Shown here: in pieces, positions 1-7,547 of the stretch
How the letters are laid out: the number at the start of each line of letters is the position of its first letter
Numbering within the stretch: the stretch's first letter is position 1
From: Subdoligranulum sp.
GTDB taxonomy: Bacteria > Bacillota > Clostridia > Oscillospirales > Ruminococcaceae
DNA: 27,516 nucleotides
Direction: 5' to 3'
Assembly: GCA_004555405.1 (NCBI GenBank)
Contig: SFIE01000022.1
Location: 1-27,516, forward strand
The notes under the pieces: generated by a model
What the model was told of the DNA's origin: nothing
The model's database searches: none
Seen by the model: the letters and a program-made list of their open reading frames with translations, nothing else
Made by a program: the position numbers and the translations under genes

Positions 1-65
1 TCCGTTTTCACCTTGCTCCAATCGATCATGCCTTGGTGCTTGCTCACATCGATGCCATAGGTCAT
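1..65 (-). CDS. GH25 endolysin (phage lysozyme), N-terminal 21 codons only
   Basis: The reading frame starts at an ATG at 63-65 and runs off the window edge. The visible residues begin MTYGIDVSKHQGMIDWSKV, the N-terminal signature of glycoside hydrolase family 25 muramidases (GIDVSxxQGxIDW; the Asp of GID is a conserved active-site acid). Such enzymes cleave the beta-1,4 bond between MurNAc and GlcNAc in peptidoglycan to release phage progeny. The start codon overlaps the stop of the upstream small gene in an ATGA arrangement, indicating translational coupling. No signal peptide is visible, so export would need a holin, which is not seen in the window and may lie beyond the left edge. Family assignment is firm from the motif; C-terminal binding domains cannot be seen. 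Confidence 0.85.
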   Translation of the reverse strand, partial: MTYGIDVSKHQGMIDWSKVKT

Positions 66-175
66 GCGCCAGCCCCCTGTTCCAGCAACTGCCGCACCTG
101 CTCGCGCCACAGCATAGGCACATCCTCCAGCGCCATCAGCCCTGCCTTGATGCGCCGTGCATAAATTTTTTCCAT
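62..175 (-). CDS. CD1375-like small phage protein (37 aa)
   Basis: A 37-codon gene starting MEKIYARRIKAGLMALEDVP and ending EQGAGA. The pattern (short N-terminus, I-Y-A-x-x-I-x-x-G, then hydrophobics and a V-P followed by an amphipathic helix RExVRxLLE) matches the small CD1375-type proteins found between tail-tip and lysis genes of clostridial phages; their function is unknown. It has a good Shine-Dalgarno (AAGGAG, 6 nt before the ATG), follows the previous gene by 3 nt, and its TGA overlaps the endolysin ATG. The position suggests a structural or lysis-associated role, but nothing in the sequence defines it. Confidence 0.75.
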   Translation of the reverse strand: MEKIYARRIKAGLMALEDVPMLWREQVRQLLEQGAGA

Positions 176-178
176 TGC

Positions 179-526
179 TTACTCCTTTCCGGCTGCCACC
201 GCAGCCACATCCACCAGCGCGGCCTCCTGCTCGTCCAGCCGGGCAGCATTATCCGCGATCATGCCCGCCAGCTCGGTGAGCGCCGCCTCGATCTCATCCT
301 CTCGGGTGGGGTGATCGGCGTACTTGATATAAGTCTGGCTGATCACCTCGGTGTCGGCGGGCTTGTCCATCTGCTGCCAAGTCAGCACCACGCCGCCCGG
401 AATCGTTTTGCTGGCCGTGTGGGTTTCGGCTTCATGGTGTACCGTTTCCCGGTCAACCAGATAGCCCTTTTCCAAATCGATTTCTTCGGCGGGCAAAAGC
501 TCGCCGGTTTCGTTATAGTAGATCAT
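179..526 (-). CDS. hypothetical tail-tip region protein (115 aa)
   Basis: An acidic protein beginning MIYYNETGELLPAEEIDLEK with a C-terminal Ala/Glu/Leu-rich segment (about residues 75-115) likely to form a coiled coil. The ATG has a strong AAGGAG Shine-Dalgarno 5 nt upstream. It sits between the AT-rich tip genes and the CD1375-like/endolysin pair, where siphophages of Firmicutes often carry small baseplate or fibre accessory proteins that trimerise through coiled coils. I do not recognise a named family. A tail-fibre chaperone or minor tip component are both possible; this is inference from position and composition only. Confidence 0.7.
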   Translation of the reverse strand: MIYYNETGELLPAEEIDLEKGYLVDRETVHHEAETHTASKTIPGGVVLTWQQMDKPADTEVISQTYIKYADHPTREDEIEAALTELAGMIADNAARLDEQEAALVDVAAVAAGKE

Positions 527-535
527 TGTCGCTCC

Positions 536-931
536 TTAAATTTTGTAAATAGCACAGCATCCCATTGAATACGTATACTCACGAGATGTCGAAAATGATA
601 TTCTATCGCCAACAACAAAATCGTGTTCGCCAGTATATGATCTCCATGCATACCATCTATCCCAAAATGTATTTGTGTAAATGGCATTGCCGTTTTTTGA
701 CAGTATAACCGTGACAGTGTGTGCATCACGATCTTGACTCGCGTTGGCGGATATCACAAACGCTGCTTTAAATGGCCTCAGCACATACCCATTGCCATCA
801 ACATATTTGTTATCCGCGAACGGTATTGTCATACCCTGGTGCTCGTACGCTTTAGTGCATCCAACAGCGGACAGCATTAATACAAGTTTTCCTTTGCTGC
901 CCCCCCCGAAATTAAAAACTGTCGTAGCCAT
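536..931 (-). CDS. putative tail-tip/receptor-binding protein, AT-rich gene (131 aa)
   Basis: The protein starts MATTVFNFGGGSKGKL and is rich in beta-prone and aromatic residues (FWDRWYAWRSYTGEH near 90-104), ending CCAIYKI. Its N-terminus resembles the next gene's product (MSATAFNMGAGGKLKL), and both have a glycine-then-IxF segment near the C-terminus (VVGDRISFST here), so the two are probably diverged duplicates. The gene is visibly more AT-rich than the rest of the late operon, as expected for a swapped host-specificity module. A Shine-Dalgarno (GGAG) precedes the ATG. The position distal to Tal and BppU-like genes supports a baseplate/receptor-binding role, but I recognise no named domain. 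Confidence 0.65.
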   Translation of the reverse strand: MATTVFNFGGGSKGKLVLMLSAVGCTKAYEHQGMTIPFADNKYVDGNGYVLRPFKAAFVISANASQDRDAHTVTVILSKNGNAIYTNTFWDRWYAWRSYTGEHDFVVGDRISFSTSREYTYSMGCCAIYKI

Positions 932-946
932 ATTGTTTTTCTCCTT

Positions 947-1306
947 TCAGTTGAAAGCATATGCTCTAAAACGACTATAGTCGAATGCTTCAAGTGTACC
1001 AAAATTTATAGTCGAACCAGCAGTGACATCACTATAAAACGCGTATACACAGTAGTTACTGTTTTTAGGTTGCAGTCTTGTAGTGCCAACGATCACATTA
1101 CCGCTTGTACAGTTAATAGATAATCTTGTATTGGAATGCACACTGTCCGTTGTGTACACAACAAACAGCAATTTTGCCTTATTAGTAACCCGGAGAGTTA
1201 CATTGCGCTTACTTTGATATTGCCCATTAGTATCATAGGTAACCTGGTAGGTATCTGTTAATTTCAGTTTCCCGCCCGCGCCCATATTAAACGCAGTTGC
1301 ACTCAT
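947..1306 (-). CDS. putative tail-tip/receptor-binding protein, AT-rich gene (119 aa)
   Basis: The product begins MSATAFNMGAGGKLKLTDTY and shows alternating hydrophobic and polar residues typical of a beta-sandwich (VTLRVTNKAKLLFVVYTT; RLSINCTSGNVIVGTT), with a C-terminal GSTINFGTLE segment. It shares an N-terminal pattern with the 131-aa product immediately downstream. Start: ATG with an AGAGG Shine-Dalgarno, 4 nt after the BppU-like gene. Base composition is AT-rich compared with the flanking phage genes, which suggests separate acquisition. Beta-sandwich proteins in this position commonly form receptor-binding heads; this is a positional inference. Confidence 0.65.
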   Translation of the reverse strand: MSATAFNMGAGGKLKLTDTYQVTYDTNGQYQSKRNVTLRVTNKAKLLFVVYTTDSVHSNTRLSINCTSGNVIVGTTRLQPKNSNYCVYAFYSDVTAGSTINFGTLEAFDYSRFRAYAFN

Positions 1307-1310
1307 ATCA

Positions 1311-2081
1311 TTACCTCTCGATCTGCCCCGGAACCCGTAGCGTAAGCGATACGCCGGGCTTATCCTCAGGTGCGGTAAAGGTCAGCGTACCCGCCGCACT
1401 GGTGATCATCTTAATGCAGCCCAGCGCCTCGGTGGCTGCCAGCAGTGTAGATACCGCCACGCTGCTGCCCAGCACGGCTGTGGGAATGCCCGGCACCCAG
1501 TCTGCCGTCATGCCGGATACACTCACCGTCTGGGTGTAGGGTGCGCTGCCGCTCCAGCCGGAGGCGGGCAGCGACACAAGCACATATTTGAGATTGCCCA
1601 CATCTGCAGCCAGGCCGCTGAGGCGGGCGCCGAGTGACTGTGCTTTGGGGCTTACATCCACCAGATTGCTGACACTGATTTCATTCACGCTATATTCTGC
1701 CAGAGGCAGCTCGTAGATAGCTCCACCGGCGTTGATATCTTCCTGCGTGATGGCAGGGAGCACATCAGCCACCTGCGTTATAAATTTGATCGGCTGTTCG
1801 GCGGCACTCAGATCGATTCGGATCAGCAGCCGTCCCTTTTTGCTTTCCCCTGTGCTGGTTTCTGCCAAAACCGTTTCCTGCTCTACGGTAAAGCAGCGGC
1901 CGAATACAACGCCCCAGCCGCTGCTCACCTGTAAGCTGCTACCGCCAATGCTGGTCACCTGTACGCCCTGCACAATACCGCAAGCGTTTGCGGTTGCCAA
2001 AGCATAAAGCCGGGCATCGGATTCAGGGGTTACAATGCCATTTGTACCGTCATCCGGTGCCTGGTGCAATACTAAACTCAA
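1311..2081 (-). CDS. baseplate upper/tip protein, BppU-like (256 aa)
   Basis: The TTG start is supported by a GGAGG Shine-Dalgarno 8 nt upstream and by TTGA overlap with the stop of the preceding gene. The sequence opens with an N-terminal attachment-type segment (LVLHQAPDDGTNGIVTPES), then a beta-rich region that reads like the phage tip module in which a value is set from a coordinate list (GVVFGRCFTVEQETV; RLLIRIDLSAAEQPIKF; LPLAEYSVNEISVSN, about residues 55-140), then a C-terminal beta domain with LTFTAPEDKPGVSLTLRVPG. This layout fits proteins that sit between the Tal hub and receptor-binding tips in lactococcal/clostridial siphophages. I am confident it is a baseplate protein, less so of the exact family. 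Confidence 0.7.
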   Translation of the reverse strand: MSLVLHQAPDDGTNGIVTPESDARLYALATANACGIVQGVQVTSIGGSSLQVSSGWGVVFGRCFTVEQETVLAETSTGESKKGRLLIRIDLSAAEQPIKFITQVADVLPAITQEDINAGGAIYELPLAEYSVNEISVSNLVDVSPKAQSLGARLSGLAADVGNLKYVLVSLPASGWSGSAPYTQTVSVSGMTADWVPGIPTAVLGSSVAVSTLLAATEALGCIKMITSAAGTLTFTAPEDKPGVSLTLRVPGQIER

Positions 2082-3139
2082 TTTTTATTCCTCCTTCGCA
2101 GAATCAGTTTTTTGGTAAGATCCACCCTGACCTGCCCGAATATCAGCCTGTGGATGTTGCCATCCCATTCCCGGCCGGTCAGCAGGCTGCGATATGCTTT
2201 GCCCCCCGTATAAATCGTTGCCTCCGTGCCGATCGGCAGCGATTCAGGGCGGATCATCATATCATCACGCTTGTAATCAAGGCGTATCTCGTTATCATAC
2301 TGCTGCGGGGTTAGCGCTTCCTGCGCCTGCGCCAGTGCGTCAGCATCCCATGTTTCACTGTTTTCCAACACGCCCAATTCCCACACTACCGGCAGGATCC
2401 TGTTCGCGTCCTTTGTGTCAACGCTGCCATCTGGGTGCAGATAATACACTGCCTTGCCCAAAATTGTGACTGCGCCACTATCGCTATCCGTAGAAATACG
2501 ACGCATAATGTACTTGTTGGCCCCAGCGCTGCTGTCGCCCAGAGTGATGTCCTTTTGCAACACATTTGCAAAATCGGCCTCCAGCGTGATTTGTTTGCGG
2601 ATTTCGCGGATTGTAAAAACCACCTGCCTGGCAGACAGGTCAAGCCTCGCCTGCACAGCGATCTTATAGTTTGTGAGGGCAGTTGCTATGGGGTCCAGCA
2701 GGTTGATTTTGTCATCATCAAAGCGCAGCGGGCGGGTTCCGGCACTTACATCATTTTGCACAGCGATGGCACGATTCTGGGCAGCATCGTCACTTGCCAC
2801 AAAAAACTCCGTGATCTGCTGCGTGATCCATGCAGCGCAATCCTGCACAGGGGCTGTATACACCTCAGCATCCAGCAGTGCCAACAACGGTCTCAGACTC
2901 ACGCTTACCGTGGTTTTGCTCAACGCACAATCCGCAACGATACAATCCTGCACAAAACCGCCATTCACACGAGAGATGCGGCAAAAATGCCCTTTGCGGA
3001 CAGGGGTTTTCTCGGTTGGAAGATCCACATCAAAGCTATCCATGGTAAGGTGATCCTCGGACAGCAGCGCCGTATCCTCCTGCAGCAAATAGGCAGCCTC
3101 AAATGCCATATCCTGCGCAAAAAACTCCGCCTTATACAA
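2078..3139 (-). CDS. tail-associated hub protein, ReqiPepy6 Gp37/Tal-N-like (353 aa)
   Basis: This gene encodes the baseplate hub that caps the tail tube after Dit. The chosen TTG at 3137-3139 (YKAEFFAQDMAFEAAYLL) has a GGAGGT Shine-Dalgarno 8 nt upstream; a TTG 18 nt earlier lies inside that ribosome-binding site and is unlikely. The first half resembles the N-terminal hub domain of siphophage Tal/Gp37-like proteins (FEAAYLLQEDTALLSE..SFDVDLPTEKTPVRKGHFCRI), and the second half has the typical VVFTIREIRKQITLEADFANVLQKD strand-rich region split by a Ser/Gly loop. No endopeptidase or lysozyme domain is visible. It overlaps the Dit-like gene by 8 nt and is coupled to the BppU-like gene. Confidence 0.7.
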   Translation of the reverse strand: MYKAEFFAQDMAFEAAYLLQEDTALLSEDHLTMDSFDVDLPTEKTPVRKGHFCRISRVNGGFVQDCIVADCALSKTTVSVSLRPLLALLDAEVYTAPVQDCAAWITQQITEFFVASDDAAQNRAIAVQNDVSAGTRPLRFDDDKINLLDPIATALTNYKIAVQARLDLSARQVVFTIREIRKQITLEADFANVLQKDITLGDSSAGANKYIMRRISTDSDSGAVTILGKAVYYLHPDGSVDTKDANRILPVVWELGVLENSETWDADALAQAQEALTPQQYDNEIRLDYKRDDMMIRPESLPIGTEATIYTGGKAYRSLLTGREWDGNIHRLIFGQVRVDLTKKLILRRRNKN

Positions 3140-3938
3140 GCCTTTGCACCTCCACAATCCCCTTGATCACACCGTTATCATCACTCGTTCGGATGCGGCA
3201 TTCGCCCGCAGGAAGCAAGATCATTCTGTCCGTGGCCCAATCACTGTTGGCATAGCGGCTGGCCACAAACTTGCCATCTACGGTATATTCCGCTATCTCC
3301 ATTTTTGCCGGATCGCTGTTGATCACCAGCTTGCGCCCTGCCAGCAATGTAGTGATCACTCTGCCGGTGCCGACAACCTCGCCATGCTGGTACACGCTCC
3401 ATGCGGGGTTTACCGCAGGGCCAAACAAATGCAAGCAAAACGGGCTGTCCTTACGGCCCCCGGTAACCAGGATCACGCCCGGATTGCCAGCACCGTAGCT
3501 GTAACTGTAGTGCATAGGGTATCTCGTGCCGTATGCAACAAGGCCGCCCTGCGAAAAGTATGTCTGTTCTGCCCACGGGCCAAGGCCGTGAAATGTGATA
3601 TTGCAGCAAAGGCGCTTGTTTGTGCCGATCTCGCCCTTTTCGAGCGAGATCATGCAAGGCAGCCAGATCCACGCGCCTACCGTTTTATATCCCAGTTTCA
3701 GCCCGCCCGCAGCAACGAAATCCGTAAACTCATCATAGGCACTGTATCCGGCGAACACCATCTGGCCGCTCGGTTCCGGGCGTTGCTGGGTGCTCTGTGT
3801 AAGCACCCAGCCGGGCCCCACCTGGCTGAGTGACAAATCGGTGCCGAAGCCAAGCCCTTCCGGCTCGCATAAAAAGGCATCCTTGCGCATCAAATCAAAC
3901 TGTGCGCCTTCCCCGTTTTGCAGCAAAAATTTACGCAT
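3132..3938 (-). CDS. distal tail protein, Dit-like (268 aa)
   Basis: A tail protein of the size and position of Dit, the hexameric ring joining the tail tube to the baseplate. It begins MRKFLLQNGEGAQFDLMRKD, containing a short prologue followed by an L-x-x-P-x-G-L-G-F segment typical of Dit N-domains (AFLCEPEGLGFGTDLSL), and a C-terminal galectin-like beta region (KLVINSDPAKMEIAEYTVDGK). The ATG overlaps the TAA of the tape-measure gene (TAATG), indicating coupling. The order tape measure-Dit-Tal is canonical in siphophages. Motif evidence is moderate and synteny is strong. Confidence 0.75.
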   Translation of the reverse strand: MRKFLLQNGEGAQFDLMRKDAFLCEPEGLGFGTDLSLSQVGPGWVLTQSTQQRPEPSGQMVFAGYSAYDEFTDFVAAGGLKLGYKTVGAWIWLPCMISLEKGEIGTNKRLCCNITFHGLGPWAEQTYFSQGGLVAYGTRYPMHYSYSYGAGNPGVILVTGGRKDSPFCLHLFGPAVNPAWSVYQHGEVVGTGRVITTLLAGRKLVINSDPAKMEIAEYTVDGKFVASRYANSDWATDRMILLPAGECRIRTSDDNGVIKGIVEVQRLV

Positions 3939-6103
3939 TAAGTCACCTTCCCCAGCTCACGGTTTACCAGCCGCACAAGCCGTTTGGCATCGCTGTCGGC
4001 ATAGCCGCTGAAATACGCATTGATCACAACATTATTCCAGGCAGCACGCGCCTTATCACCGCCAAGTGGTGTCACACGAGCCCCACGGCCGGTAAGACTT
4101 AACAGCTCCGGCCCGGCCTCGCCCACAATGGCGCTGCCTCTCAGCAATGTGCCGCCCTTTGCCAACATGGGGATCTGGGGCGCAGTAACCTCACTCAGCG
4201 CAAAGCCAAAGCTTTTACCGCCAATACCCGGCACCCAATCCGGCACATCCACATGCAGGTTGTTCAGCGCCCGAATCACCGTGTTCACACCGCTCACCAC
4301 CGCTGTGATCATGCCGTTCACAAAACCGATTATGCTGTTGATGATTGCTCTGAAGCCTTCCTTGAATGCCTCCCACTGGGCAAGGCTCATGCTGATAAAA
4401 TTCGCCCATAGGTTGCCGCAATACTCGATCACCGCGCCGAAAAACGCCTTGATCTCATCCAAATGCGTGATGATCGCCAGAATCACCGTGCCGATCAGCA
4501 CGCCTGCAGCCACTACTGCGGCCACCACTAACCCCACCGGCGAGGCAATTAGTCCCACAAGGGTAATGATGGCTCCTATACTGCCTGCGATGCTGCCAAG
4601 GATCATCAGCAGCGGGCCGATGGCTGCCACGATCATGGCCACAACCACGATCATGCGCTTCTGGCTGTCCGACAGCCCGTTAAACCAGCCGACTGCCTGC
4701 TGCACATAACCGACAAGCCGGGAGATTACCGGCGTAAGCACATCCGAAATCGCAATAGCTCCGGTTTCCGTAGCACTTTTCAGCCGTGTCATTTGACCGC
4801 TGAAATTGTCAAGCTGCGTGGCAGCCTGCTCACCGGCCGTACCGCCGGCCTTGCGCAGCTGTTCCTCGTAGCCAGAGATCTTGCCCATGCCCTCCGTCAT
4901 CACCAGATTCAGGCCCTTAATAGAATCCGCTGTAAAAGTAGACTGCAGCGCGGCCGCACGCTGCGCAGTGCCCATGCCGCCGGTAGCGCTCTCCACCTCC
5001 GTCAGGATGTCGGTCAGATCGCGGAAATTTCCCTCGGCATCCTGTACACTTACGCTGGTTTGCCCGATCTGGATCTTTCCGTTTTTCATCTTTGCCGTGA
5101 TGTCGCGCATAATTGCCGACAAAGCCGTGCCTGCCTCGCTGCCCTTTAAGCCTTGGTTGGCCATGGCTTCCAGCAGGCTGGTCGTGGTTTCCACATCCTG
5201 ACCGGCTGCGTGCAGGTTAGCAGCACAGTTTTTATACGCATCGCCCAGCTGTTCCGCGCTGGTATTGCTGTTTGCCTGGGCATAAGCCATCAAGTCGGAA
5301 AAATATCCGGCCCGCTCTGCTTCCATGTCAAAGGCGGAAAGATAGTCCGTCACCATATCAGAGGATGCTGCCAGACCCATGCCGGAGGCTGCGGCCAGAT
5401 TCAGCACACCCGGAAGTGCGGCGATGGATTTTTCCGAATCCCAGCCGGCCAGTGCCATATACCCCAGCGCGTCGGCTGCTTCGCTGGCCGAGAACGCCGT
5501 GTTTTCCCCCGCATCCAGCGCCGCCTTCCGCAGCTTTGCGAATTCGGCCTCGCTGGCGCCGGAGAGTGCTTTGACCTTGCTCATAGAGCTATCAAAATTC
5601 GCGCCGGTTTTCACCGCTGCCGCGCCAATGCCAACAACAGCTCCCGTTATGGGCAGCATGCTTTTTCCCGCGCTGCTGATCTTGCTTCCAAAGCTCTTGA
5701 TTTTATCTCCTGCCGCACCCAGCGCCTGCTGGATCACGCCGCCAAACTGCTTAGCCTCGCTTTTCAGCTCACGCAGCTGCAGCTTGGTATCCATGATTTC
5801 CCTTTGCAGGGCATTGTATTGCGCTTCGCTTACCTTGCCCTCTTTAAACTGCTGCTGCACCTGCTTTTCCGCCTCTTTCAGCCCACGCAGCTTATCTTTT
5901 GTGCTGGAGATCTCCCCGGCCAGCAGCTTTTGCTTTTGGGCTAACAGCTTGGTGTTGCCGGGGTCCAGCTTCAAAAGGCGGTTCACATCACGCAGCTGGG
6001 TTTGCGTGCCGCGGATCTCACTGTTCACGCTCTTGAGCGCTTTGCTCAAGCCGGTCGTGTCGCCGCCCAGCTGCACAGTGATGCCCTTTACTCTATCCGC
6101 CAA
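3938..6103 (-). CDS. phage tail tape measure protein (721 aa)
   Basis: The tape measure fixes tail length and is ejected with the DNA. A TTG start at 6101-6103 is preferred because a perfect GGAGGT lies 7 nt upstream; the GTG at 6127 has no ribosome-binding site. Features: N-terminal heptad-rich coiled coil (about 15-130, ALKSVNSEIRGTQTQLRDVN), a TP901/PhageMin_Tail core (GASEAEFAKLRKAALDAGENTAFSASEAADALGYMALAGWD, roughly 180-400), a run of hydrophobic segments (about 480-560, MIVVVAMIVAAIGPLLMILG) and a C-terminal GFALSEVTAPQIPMLAKGG region. By the known rule of about 0.15 nm per residue the tail would be near 108 nm. The start overlaps the end of the gpGT frameshift product by 11 nt. Confidence 0.95.
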   Translation of the reverse strand: MADRVKGITVQLGGDTTGLSKALKSVNSEIRGTQTQLRDVNRLLKLDPGNTKLLAQKQKLLAGEISSTKDKLRGLKEAEKQVQQQFKEGKVSEAQYNALQREIMDTKLQLRELKSEAKQFGGVIQQALGAAGDKIKSFGSKISSAGKSMLPITGAVVGIGAAAVKTGANFDSSMSKVKALSGASEAEFAKLRKAALDAGENTAFSASEAADALGYMALAGWDSEKSIAALPGVLNLAAASGMGLAASSDMVTDYLSAFDMEAERAGYFSDLMAYAQANSNTSAEQLGDAYKNCAANLHAAGQDVETTTSLLEAMANQGLKGSEAGTALSAIMRDITAKMKNGKIQIGQTSVSVQDAEGNFRDLTDILTEVESATGGMGTAQRAAALQSTFTADSIKGLNLVMTEGMGKISGYEEQLRKAGGTAGEQAATQLDNFSGQMTRLKSATETGAIAISDVLTPVISRLVGYVQQAVGWFNGLSDSQKRMIVVVAMIVAAIGPLLMILGSIAGSIGAIITLVGLIASPVGLVVAAVVAAGVLIGTVILAIITHLDEIKAFFGAVIEYCGNLWANFISMSLAQWEAFKEGFRAIINSIIGFVNGMITAVVSGVNTVIRALNNLHVDVPDWVPGIGGKSFGFALSEVTAPQIPMLAKGGTLLRGSAIVGEAGPELLSLTGRGARVTPLGGDKARAAWNNVVINAYFSGYADSDAKRLVRLVNRELGKVT

Positions 6104-6682
6104 TTTTTTCACCTCCAAAAAAATCACGCATACTGCCGGGGGCCGGTTTCAGCGCATATTTTTCCTCATCGTTGGCGCGCTCGATGAGCAGATCGTACAC
6201 CATGCCCACGCTCATGCTGCCAAGATCCGCTGCCGAAAGCCCCAACTCTGCACAGCGCAGCATAAACAATGCGCCGGTTGCCTCACGATCTGTGGGGACT
6301 ATTTTTTTTTAGGGGTAGCCGTAGTCTGCATATTATAGCCCCACAGTTCCAGGATCACCGGCAGCACCTCATATACTGAGAAAATCCCGTCCATGCCGTC
6401 CAGCCATTCTTCGGGCGTATCCGGCACGGGCTCTCCTGCATGCTTGGCCATCAGATAAGCCACATTTTCAAAGATCGTCAGCTCCGCCACTTCCAGCTGA
6501 GCCTCCTCCTTTTGTTCTTCTGTCGCATCCTGCGGCAGATCAGCCAGCCTTTTGTAAGCGCGGGTCAGCTTGGCCATATCGGCCATCATATCGCGCCCAA
6601 ACTTAAAGCGATACAGCCGGGGGATGAGGGCGCTGGCACGCAGCCGCATGGGCTTGCCGTCAATTTGTACCGTGCGTTCCAT
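6093..6682 (-). CDS. gpGT-like tail assembly chaperone, -1 frameshift product
   Basis: This is the extended form of the tail chaperone. After the A9 run at 6302-6310 the zero frame meets TAG, but the -1 frame is open for about 70 codons: it reads IVPTDREATGALFMLRCAEL, then LSAADLGSMSVGMVYDLLIE, then RANDEEKYALKPAPGSMRDF, and ends at a TAG at 6093-6095 just inside the tape-measure start. Siphophages from lambda onward make a G and a G-T protein in this position by -1 slippage; the fusion recruits tape measure and major tail protein during tail assembly. The DLLIERANDEEKY text is typical of the Firmicutes gpT domain. The frameshift is inferred from the sequence, not measured. Confidence 0.85.
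6299..6682 (-). CDS. gpG-like tail assembly chaperone, zero-frame product (127 aa)
   Basis: The short chaperone form. The ATG at 6680-6682 (MERTVQIDGKPMRLRASALI) was chosen because it starts one base after the major-tail stop and has a GAGGAG ribosome-binding site 10 nt upstream; an in-frame start further upstream would lie inside the major tail gene. The product contains PRLYRFKFGRDMMADMAKLT, a recurrent pattern in tail chaperones of this group, an acidic helical middle (DATEEQKEEAQLEVAELTIF) and ends PKKK at the slippery run. Between the major tail and tape-measure genes, this is the standard chaperone position. Confidence 0.9.
   Translation of the reverse strand: MERTVQIDGKPMRLRASALIPRLYRFKFGRDMMADMAKLTRAYKRLADLPQDATEEQKEEAQLEVAELTIFENVAYLMAKHAGEPVPDTPEEWLDGMDGIFSVYEVLPVILELWGYNMQTTATPKKK
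6302..6310 (-). other. slippery A9 run for programmed -1 ribosomal frameshift
   Basis: On the coding strand nine consecutive A follow CCT and precede TAG. It contains the A-AAA-AAA type heptamer that allows both tRNA-Lys to slip back one base. The -1 frame downstream encodes a recognisable chaperone extension. No clear stimulatory pseudoknot was identified; long A runs alone can be enough. Confidence 0.85.
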
Positions 6683-6683
6683 A

Positions 6684-7235
6684 TCAGGCCGTCTCCTCAA
6701 ACACTTTGGTATACCAGCCCTGCAGCACATCAGCAGGGGTGCTGTCCTGCGTCATGGCCATCACACGGCCGTCCTCCATAGGCGATACCGTCACGCTGCT
6801 TTTGCTGGTGCTGGGCTCTTTCTTGTCCTCGTTCGTCTTAAACTCATGCGTGGGGCGGGTCACGGTGCAGTTGTACAGCACATATTTGGTACCCTTTACA
6901 TCGCCATCCTCTTCGAACAGCAGTGCCACGCTCTTGGGCTCCACCTGTGCATTTTCGGTCAGAACTTTGCTCGTGCTGCCTTCTGTAACGCCGAAAACAT
7001 CCTGCATGAATTCAGCCGGGAACAGCGCCATTTCCAGATCGCCCGAATAGCCGTTATTGGCCACGGCATTGTAATACACCATGCCATCCGCATAAAAGGG
7101 GCTCACATCGCCCTCCGGCTCCAGGCTGAACGATACCGCGCCGGGGATCGCCTTGGGAGTATCCCAGCCGCTGCCCTCAGCCTTTTTGACTGCATAATGC
7201 ACATTTTTGATATTAAATTTCACTTTATCAGGCAT
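6684..7235 (-). CDS. major tail protein, phi13/siphophage type (183 aa)
   Basis: The tail-tube subunit. The sequence begins MPDKVKFNIKNVHYAVKKAE and has the hallmark segment of this family, IPGAVSFSLEPEGDVSPFYADGMVYY (about 28-55), in which an early beta strand is followed by DG-x-x-Y, then GYSGDLEMALFPAEFMQDVFG, a conserved tube-protein stretch, and a C-terminal TKYVLYNCTVTRPTHEFKTNEDKKEPST. It is about the usual length for phi13-family tail tubes. No C-terminal Ig-like decoration domain is present. It lies 3 nt after the tail-terminator-like gene and 1 nt before the chaperone gene. Confidence 0.93.
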   Translation of the reverse strand: MPDKVKFNIKNVHYAVKKAEGSGWDTPKAIPGAVSFSLEPEGDVSPFYADGMVYYNAVANNGYSGDLEMALFPAEFMQDVFGVTEGSTSKVLTENAQVEPKSVALLFEEDGDVKGTKYVLYNCTVTRPTHEFKTNEDKKEPSTSKSSVTVSPMEDGRVMAMTQDSTPADVLQGWYTKVFEETA

Positions 7236-7238
7236 TTT

Positions 7239-7547
7239 TTACACCTCAAATTCATAAATCAGCTGAAAAAACTTTTCGCTTTCCAGCCAATTTTCGCTTG
7301 TTTTCTCCCACCCGATACCCTGCAGCGCATTTTCCAGCGCCTGTTCAGCCTCGGGGTCTTTCTCAGCCGTATACAATTCTGCCTGCACCCGGCTTTTACG
7401 CAAAAACACTTTTCCGTCTGCAAAAAAATTACTGGTGCCGCTTTCCAGCCACACGATATAGGGCAAGGGAGGCGGCTTTTTCCAGTAACCGTAAACAACC
7501 GGCAATCCGCTGGTTTTCAGCAGCGCCGTGATCTGCTCAGCTGTCAC
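7239..7547 (-). CDS. tail terminator/completion-like protein (102 aa)
   Basis: A small protein beginning MTAEQITALLKTSGLPVVYG with the motif PLPYIVWLESGTSNFFADGKVF and a C-terminal helix ending FQLIYEFEV. The pattern 'short helix, Y-x-x-F/W-PxPYIVxL, beta strands, YELYTxxxDxxxE' is typical of neck/tail-terminator proteins encoded between the gp10-like and major-tail genes; these cap the tail tube before head joining. It overlaps the upstream gp10-like gene by 11 nt. Assignment rests on synteny and fold-like pattern; I do not have a firm family name. Confidence 0.7.
   Translation of the reverse strand: MTAEQITALLKTSGLPVVYGYWKKPPPLPYIVWLESGTSNFFADGKVFLRKSRVQAELYTAEKDPEAEQALENALQGIGWEKTSENWLESEKFFQLIYEFEV

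Noticed and set aside
536..1306. Diversity-generating retroelement target
   Set aside because: No reverse transcriptase, template repeat or accessory gene is present in the window.
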